From Maridesulfovibrio ferrireducens (GTDB lineage: Bacteria > Desulfobacterota > Desulfovibrionia > Desulfovibrionales > Desulfovibrionaceae): a stretch of DNA of 64,000 nt. Made by a program: the position numbers and the translations under genes. The stretch covers positions 62,001 to 126,000 of the forward strand of contig NZ_JAEINN010000005.1 of NCBI RefSeq assembly GCF_016342405.1, given 5' to 3'. The first letter of the stretch is position 1. Each line of letters starts with the position of its first letter. Shown here in pieces: positions 59,367-64,000 of this stretch. Below the pieces are notes generated by a model. It had not been told where the DNA came from. It did not search any database and worked only from the letters and a program-made list of their open reading frames with translations.

Positions 59367-59906
59367 ATGACACGTCTCGAAAAAATATATACGGACAAGG
59401 TCGCCTCGGTTCTTAACAAAGAATTCGGGTACAAGAGTTCAATGGAGATTCCTTGCATAAAGGCTATATCTCTTAACATTGGACTCGGCGAAGCAAGCCA
59501 GAACGCAAAGCTCATTGACGGTGCTGTATCTGAACTTACTGCTCTTGCAGGTCAGAAAGCAGTTGTCACCAGAGCCAAGAAATCCATTGCAGCATTTAAG
59601 CTGCGTGAGGGTATGCCAGTAGGCGCCCGTGTGACCCTTCGCAGGGATTACATGTGGGATTTTCTTGATAAACTCGTTAGTTTTGCGCTCCCGCGCGTAC
59701 GTGACTTCCGCGGAATTCCTGACAAAGGATTCGACGGACGCGGTAACTTCACTCTGGGAATCAAGGAATTAACCATATTTCCTGAGATTCGGCTTGATCA
59801 GATCGAGCTTACCAAAGGGATGAATGTGACTATCGTCACCTCCGCTAAAACTGACAAAGAAGGCAAGATGCTCCTCGAGCTTCTTGGTATGCCCTTCAAG
59901 AAATAG
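59367..59906 (+). CDS. rplE: 50S ribosomal protein L5
   Basis: The 179-residue 5S rRNA-binding protein has [29 protein letters not shown] and [17 protein letters not shown]. Confidence 0.99.
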   Translation: MTRLEKIYTDKVASVLNKEFGYKSSMEIPCIKAISLNIGLGEASQNAKLIDGAVSELTALAGQKAVVTRAKKSIAAFKLREGMPVGARVTLRRDYMWDFLDKLVSFALPRVRDFRGIPDKGFDGRGNFTLGIKELTIFPEIRLDQIELTKGMNVTIVTSAKTDKEGKMLLELLGMPFKK

Positions 59907-59915
59907 GAGGTCGGT

Positions 59916-60101
59916 GTGGCCAGAACAGCGTTAAAAGTTAAGGCTAGACGTAAGCCTAAGTTCAAGGTGCGCGGTTATAATAGATGTCCCATATGCGGAC
60001 GTCCACGTGCATTCCTGCGGAAATATGGCGTATGCCGTATTTGTTTCAGGGAAAAGGCCCTCGCGGGTGAACTTCCCGGCGTGCGTAAAGCCAGCTGGTA
60101 A
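59916..60101 (+). CDS. rpsN: 30S ribosomal protein S14, zinc-binding type Z
   Basis: The 61-residue short form has two CxxC pairs (CPIC and CRIC) for zinc. It starts at GTG 59916 with GGAGG upstream. It is the C+ type rather than the long 101-residue form. Confidence 0.97.
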   Translation: MARTALKVKARRKPKFKVRGYNRCPICGRPRAFLRKYGVCRICFREKALAGELPGVRKASW

Positions 60102-60116
60102 TATAAGGAGTTTGAA

Positions 60117-60500
60117 ATGCCTGTTGTCGATCCAATCGCCGATATGCTGACCCGCATTCGTAATGCGCACGGTGCTTACCATAAGTCCGTGTTCATTCCC
60201 GGGTCAAAAATTAAAACCGCAATCGCCGGAATCCTTAAGGATGAAGGTTATATCGTTGACTTCACTACTGAAGACAAAGATATTACCGTGACACTTAAGT
60301 ATGTTGATGGAAAATCGCTTATTAGCGGTATGAAAAAAATCAGCACACCCGGAAGGCGCGTATTTGTAGGCGTTGAAGATATTCCCAGTGTCCTTAATGG
60401 ACTCGGGATTTGCATACTTTCCACTTCAAAGGGCGTAGTTGACGGAGTCAAGGCGAAAGACTTGAATGTCGGTGGCGAGCTCTTGTGCGAAATCTGGTAG
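60117..60500 (+). CDS. rpsH: 30S ribosomal protein S8
   Basis: The 127-residue protein begins MPVVDPIADMLTRIRNAH and ends in the conserved GGELLCEIW. S8 is the spc-operon repressor in E. coli. Confidence 0.99.
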   Translation: MPVVDPIADMLTRIRNAHGAYHKSVFIPGSKIKTAIAGILKDEGYIVDFTTEDKDITVTLKYVDGKSLISGMKKISTPGRRVFVGVEDIPSVLNGLGICILSTSKGVVDGVKAKDLNVGGELLCEIW

Positions 60501-60512
60501 AGAGGGTTTAAG

Positions 60513-61049
60513 ATGTCCAGAATTGGAAAAAAACCTATTGATATACCTTCTGGTGTAGAAGTGACTATCGGAGCTGATGCAGTTTCGGTTAAAGGTCCTA
60601 AGGGATCTATTTCTACTCCTATACACCCCATGGTCAGCTATAAAATAGCTGACGGTGTGGTTGAGGTAATGAGGTCTGGCGAAACTCGCCAGGAATGTGC
60701 ACAACACGGCCTGCATCGCACACTTCTTTTCAATTGTATTGAAGGAGTCTCTAAAGGCTACTCCAAAACATTGGAAGTTGTAGGTGTCGGTTATAAGGTA
60801 TCCGTTCAGGGCAAGAACATCATACTTAACGTAGGATATTCTCACCCTGTACAGTTCCCGCTTCCTGCTGGCATAGAAGCCAAAGCAGAAGGTAGCAAGC
60901 TTACCGTTAACGGGATTGATAAACAACTCGTTGGCGAAGTTGCCGCACAAGTTCGTCGTGTACGTCCACCTGAACCTTACAAAGGCAAGGGTATTAAATA
61001 CATTGATGAACAGATCAGACGTAAAGCCGGTAAGTCCGGTAAAAAATAG
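60513..61049 (+). CDS. rplF: 50S ribosomal protein L6
   Basis: The 178-residue protein begins MSRIGKKPIDIPSGVEV and ends RPPEPYKGKGIKYIDE plus a basic tail; two duplicated domains are visible. Confidence 0.99.
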   Translation: MSRIGKKPIDIPSGVEVTIGADAVSVKGPKGSISTPIHPMVSYKIADGVVEVMRSGETRQECAQHGLHRTLLFNCIEGVSKGYSKTLEVVGVGYKVSVQGKNIILNVGYSHPVQFPLPAGIEAKAEGSKLTVNGIDKQLVGEVAAQVRRVRPPEPYKGKGIKYIDEQIRRKAGKSGKK

Positions 61050-61058
61050 GGTACAGCC

Positions 61059-61418
61059 ATGAAAATGACTAAAGAACAGGCAAGACGTCGTAAAAAAGTA
61101 CGTATCCGTAAAAAGATTAGTGGTACTGCTTCGCGTCCTCGTCTTGTTGTTTTCCGTTCAAACAAGTACATCTACGCTCAGCTCGTAGATGATCTGATTG
61201 GCAAAACCGTGACCGCTTCCTCTTCTTGCGCTCTTGTTAAGGGTGACGATGCTGTGAAGCTCACCTGCAAGACCGCTGAAGCTGTTGGTAAGGATATTGC
61301 TGCCAAGGCTAAGGAATTGAATATCGACAAGGTCGTTTTCGACCGCGGCGGATATATCTATCACGGCAGGGTCAAGGCCCTTGCAGACGGCGCTCGTGAG
61401 GGTGGCCTGAAATTCTAA
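61059..61418 (+). CDS. rplR: 50S ribosomal protein L18
   Basis: The 119-residue 5S-binding protein has the [16 protein letters not shown] segment and [21 protein letters not shown]. Confidence 0.99.
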   Translation: MKMTKEQARRRKKVRIRKKISGTASRPRLVVFRSNKYIYAQLVDDLIGKTVTASSSCALVKGDDAVKLTCKTAEAVGKDIAAKAKELNIDKVVFDRGGYIYHGRVKALADGAREGGLKF

Positions 61419-61434
61419 ACTTATGGGAATCTCC

Positions 61435-61926
61435 ATGGAACAGAATGATCTGGGTCTGATTGAAAAAATCGTTTATCTCAACCGAGTCGCTAAAGTGGTA
61501 AAGGGCGGTAGAAGGTTCTCCTTCAGTGCCCTGGTTGTGGTAGGTGACGGTAAAGGTCAAGTCGGTTTTGGACTTGGTAAGGCTAACGAAGTTCCTGAAG
61601 CTATTAGAAAAGCTTCAGAAAGAGCACGGAAAGACATGATTTCCGTACCTCTTCTCGACGGAACTCTTCCTTATGAAGTTCTGGGCCGTTATGGTGCCGG
61701 ACGTGTTATGCTTAAACCCGCTTCAAAGGGTACCGGAATTATTGCCGGTGGTCCTGTCCGTGCGGTGCTTGAAGTTGTAGGCGTTCATGATATCCTTACT
61801 AAGGCTATCGGCACCAATAATCCGCATAATGTACTTCGCGCGACTATCGCCGGGCTTGCTTCTCTGCGTAGCGCAGATGAAGTTTCTCTGCTTCGCGGGA
61901 AGAAAGTTGTGACTCCCAGAAAGTAG
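61435..61926 (+). CDS. rpsE: 30S ribosomal protein S5
   Basis: The 163-residue form starts [18 protein letters not shown] at ATG 61435. An upstream ATG (61423) has no Shine-Dalgarno, while GGGA precedes 61435. The conserved [18 protein letters not shown] and [12 protein letters not shown] segments are present. Confidence 0.96.
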   Translation: MEQNDLGLIEKIVYLNRVAKVVKGGRRFSFSALVVVGDGKGQVGFGLGKANEVPEAIRKASERARKDMISVPLLDGTLPYEVLGRYGAGRVMLKPASKGTGIIAGGPVRAVLEVVGVHDILTKAIGTNNPHNVLRATIAGLASLRSADEVSLLRGKKVVTPRK

Positions 61927-61936
61927 GAGTACTGAA

Positions 61937-62110
61937 ATGCTTAAAGTTAAACTTATTCGCAGCAAGATCGGTTGCAATCCTAAACAGCGCAAGACTCTTG
62001 TGGCTCTGGGATTGCGTAAGATCAGGCAAGAGAAAAGCTTTGAAGATAACCTCGTTATTCGAGGCATGATCAATAAAGTTTCGCACCTTGTGGAGGTAAC
62101 AGAATCATGA
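61937..62110 (+). CDS. rpmD: 50S ribosomal protein L30
   Basis: The 57-residue product starts MLKVKLIRSKIGCNPKQ, with GGAG upstream. The TGA overlaps the rplO ATG (ATGA), so translation is coupled. Confidence 0.95.
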   Translation: MLKVKLIRSKIGCNPKQRKTLVALGLRKIRQEKSFEDNLVIRGMINKVSHLVEVTES

Positions 62111-62553
62111 GGCTGCATGAATTATATCCGTTCCCTGAGGAACGCAAAAATCGCAAACGCGTAGGTCGCGGTGGTGGATCTGGAATGGGGGGAACCTCAG
62201 GAAAAGGTCATAAAGGTCAGAACGCACGTTCTGGCGGTGGTGTCCCTGCCTGGTTCGAAGGTGGACAGATGCCTCTAGCTCGCCGCTTGCCTAAACGCGG
62301 TTTCAAGAATCCTTTCCGTGAGGAATATGTTGCTTTGAATATTGGAGCAATTCTTGGAGCCTTTGAAGGTAAAACTGAAATCACTCTTCAGGATATTTAT
62401 GATCGTGGTCTTTGCAAAAAGACAGCTCTCGTAAAAGTTCTTGGAATGGGTGAAGTCAGTGCAGCGATAACTATCGAAGCACACCGTTTCAGCGCGTCTG
62501 CAACTGAAAAAATCACCAAGGCCGGCGGAACGGCCACAGCTCTGGAAGGATAA
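62107..62553 (+). CDS. rplO: 50S ribosomal protein L15
   Basis: The 148-residue protein has the Gly-rich rRNA-binding stretch (GRGGGSGMGGTSGKGHKGQ) and the LARRLPKRGFKNPF segment. Confidence 0.98.
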   Translation: MRLHELYPFPEERKNRKRVGRGGGSGMGGTSGKGHKGQNARSGGGVPAWFEGGQMPLARRLPKRGFKNPFREEYVALNIGAILGAFEGKTEITLQDIYDRGLCKKTALVKVLGMGEVSAAITIEAHRFSASATEKITKAGGTATALEG

Positions 62554-62555
62554 TT

Positions 62556-63866
62556 GTGGCAACTGCTGGAGTTGACAATCTTTCCCGACTGCCGGAACTG
62601 AAGAAAAAAATCCTTTGGACTTTTCTTCTTCTGGCTGTCTACCGGGCCGGGATTCATATCCCGGTTCCCGGTGTAGACAGCGCTGCATTGGCCGACTTTT
62701 TTGAGAGTGTTTCAAACACTCTCTTCGGCCTTTTTGACATGTTCTCCGGTGGCGGGTTGCGTAATCTGTCTATATTCGCGTTAGGCATCATGCCCTATAT
62801 CTCCGCGTCTATTATCATCCAACTTCTTAATGTAGTAAGTCCGGACCTTAAAAGACTTAGTCAGGAAGGGGCTCAGGGACGCAAGAAGATTACCCAGTAT
62901 ACCAGGTACGCCACTGTACTCATTACGATAGTGCAGGGGTTTGGAATAGCCATGGGACTGGAAAGTATGGTCAGTCCTACTGGTGCGCCTGTTGTCCTTT
63001 ATGCTGGATGGACCTTCCGCTTAATAACCATTCTCACTTTAACAGCTGGAACCGTTTTCTTGATGTGGCTCGGTGAACAAATGACCGACCGCGGTATTGG
63101 AAACGGTATATCAATGATCATTTTTGCTGGTATCGTAGCAGGTCTTCCATCTGCTATTTTTAATACCGTTAGATTGATGCAGGCTGGAGAGATTACTCTC
63201 TTTCTGCTTATTTTTATTTTAGCATTCATGATCGCGATTTTAGCTTTTATCGTGTTTATGGAACGAGGTCAGCGTAGAATACCGATTCATTATGCTAAGC
63301 GTATGATGGGACGGAAAATGATGGGAGGGCAGACTACACATTTGCCTCTTAGAATTAACACTGCCGGTGTTATTCCTCCTATCTTTGCTTCAAGTATTCT
63401 GCTCTTTCCTACCACTTTGGCTAGTTTCTCTAATAACGAGTGGCTGTCAAAGATGTCCGCGCATTTTACGCCGGACTCCATAATTTATAACCTTATATTC
63501 ATCTCCCTGATTATCTTTTTCTGCTACTTCTATACAGCGATCATTTTTGATCCTAAAGGAATTGCAGAAAATATTCAGAAACAGGGTGGCTTTATTCCTG
63601 GTATCCGCCCGGGCACAAAAACTCGCGAGTACATCGACCGAGTTCTTGCAAGGATTACTCTTTGGGGTTCTTTGTATGTTGCCGCGATCTGCGTACTTCC
63701 CATGTTGTTAATATCTCAGTTCAATGTTCCTTTCTATTTCGGAGGAACTGCACTGTTGATTGTAGTAGGTGTGTCCATGGATTTCATGGGCAAGATAGAA
63801 TCTTACTTGATTTCACGTCAATATGACGGACTCATGGGCAAAGGAAGCAAGGTTAAGGGCAGGTAG
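62556..63866 (+). CDS. secY: Preprotein translocase channel SecY
   Basis: The 436-residue protein has ten membrane helices, the plug region (GLFDMFSGGGLRNLSIFALG) and cytoplasmic loops with RGQRRIPIHYAKR and PGIRPGTKTREYI. It starts at GTG 62556, 2 bp after rplO, with GGAAGGA upstream. It is the partner of the secE found earlier in the same block. Confidence 0.98.
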   Translation: MATAGVDNLSRLPELKKKILWTFLLLAVYRAGIHIPVPGVDSAALADFFESVSNTLFGLFDMFSGGGLRNLSIFALGIMPYISASIIIQLLNVVSPDLKRLSQEGAQGRKKITQYTRYATVLITIVQGFGIAMGLESMVSPTGAPVVLYAGWTFRLITILTLTAGTVFLMWLGEQMTDRGIGNGISMIIFAGIVAGLPSAIFNTVRLMQAGEITLFLLIFILAFMIAILAFIVFMERGQRRIPIHYAKRMMGRKMMGGQTTHLPLRINTAGVIPPIFASSILLFPTTLASFSNNEWLSKMSAHFTPDSIIYNLIFISLIIFFCYFYTAIIFDPKGIAENIQKQGGFIPGIRPGTKTREYIDRVLARITLWGSLYVAAICVLPMLLISQFNVPFYFGGTALLIVVGVSMDFMGKIESYLISRQYDGLMGKGSKVKGR

Positions 63867-63871
63867 TAGTT

Positions 63872-64000
63872 TTGAAGAAGTATAGAGGGATATACCTCAA
63901 AAATGAAAAAGAGATTGGCCTCATGCGTGAGGCCAATCGTCTTGTTTCTACAATTCTCGATATGTTAAGCGAAGCAGTTAGGCCAGGTATCAGTACTATG
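63872..64000 (+). CDS. map: Methionine aminopeptidase (3' partial)
   Basis: The first 43 codons are in the window, from TTG 63872, 5 bp after secY. The sequence KKYRGIYLKNEKEIGLMREANRLV is the usual N terminus of type I methionine aminopeptidases found after secY. The metal-binding residues lie beyond the edge. Confidence 0.85.
   Translation, partial: MKKYRGIYLKNEKEIGLMREANRLVSTILDMLSEAVRPGISTM

Overview
The window looks like chromosome from a low-to-mid GC sulfate-reducing deltaproteobacterium of the Desulfovibrio/Maridesulfovibrio type. That is an inference, not a database result. It rests on hypF/hypD/hypE hydrogenase maturation genes, a stand-alone IMP cyclohydrolase, CheV paralogues, TauE/SafE and DUF362 proteins, sigma-54-type promoters at flagellar genes, and the character of the ribosomal proteins. 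The left half is a patchwork of short operons on both strands. The right 27 kb is one long co-directional translation/transcription superoperon.

Layout. 1-3054 (+): a sensor kinase cut by the window edge, a response regulator, a kinase-like protein with no recognisable ATPase motifs, and a second response regulator, closed by a strong bidirectional terminator. 3155-9212 (-): a likely operon of a TauE/SafE permease with a long internal loop, a membrane protein with a histone-like Lys/Ala/Pro tail, a DUF362 protein and hypF. 9400-13204: a ModF-like double ATPase, a small lipoprotein, cysQ, and a MoaD/ThiS-like carrier with its E1-like enzyme. 13205-13736 is an AT-rich stretch without genes. 13737-16118: a small orphan protein, a response regulator with a PP2C output, and a frameshifted periplasmic binding protein. 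16404-22434 (-): flgB-flgC-fliE-fliF-fliG-fliH-fliI, with a good sigma-54 promoter; a divergent sigma-54 promoter faces a TPR protein. 23470-26516: purH (cyclohydrolase half only), hflX with an unclear start, infA and a cold shock gene. 26587-36308: cheV, a CheY-like regulator, hypD-hypE, a degenerate EAL protein, a ClC channel, a second cheV and a dihydrouridine synthase.

36649-64000 (+): tRNA-Thr(TGT), Tyr(GTA), Gly(TCC), Thr(GGT), tuf, rpmG, tRNA-Trp, secE, nusG, rplK-rplA-rplJ-rplL, rpoB-rpoC, rpsL-rpsG-fusA, then the S10-spc block rpsJ to secY and the first 43 codons of map. Several regulatory structures can be read: an L10-type leader before rplJ, a large hairpin and a possible 45-codon ORF before rpoB, a GCAA-tetraloop hairpin between rpoB and rpoC, and a terminator followed by a strongly folded leader before rpsJ.

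No CRISPR array, insertion sequence, prophage or classical defence system was seen. The least ordinary items are the kinase/phosphotransfer cluster at the left edge, the TauE plus histone-tailed membrane protein pair, the facing sigma-54 promoters, the rpsJ leader, the small ORF before rpoB, and two possible reading-frame breaks (binding protein and hflX). Many start codons were chosen from Shine-Dalgarno spacing and differ from the longest open frame.
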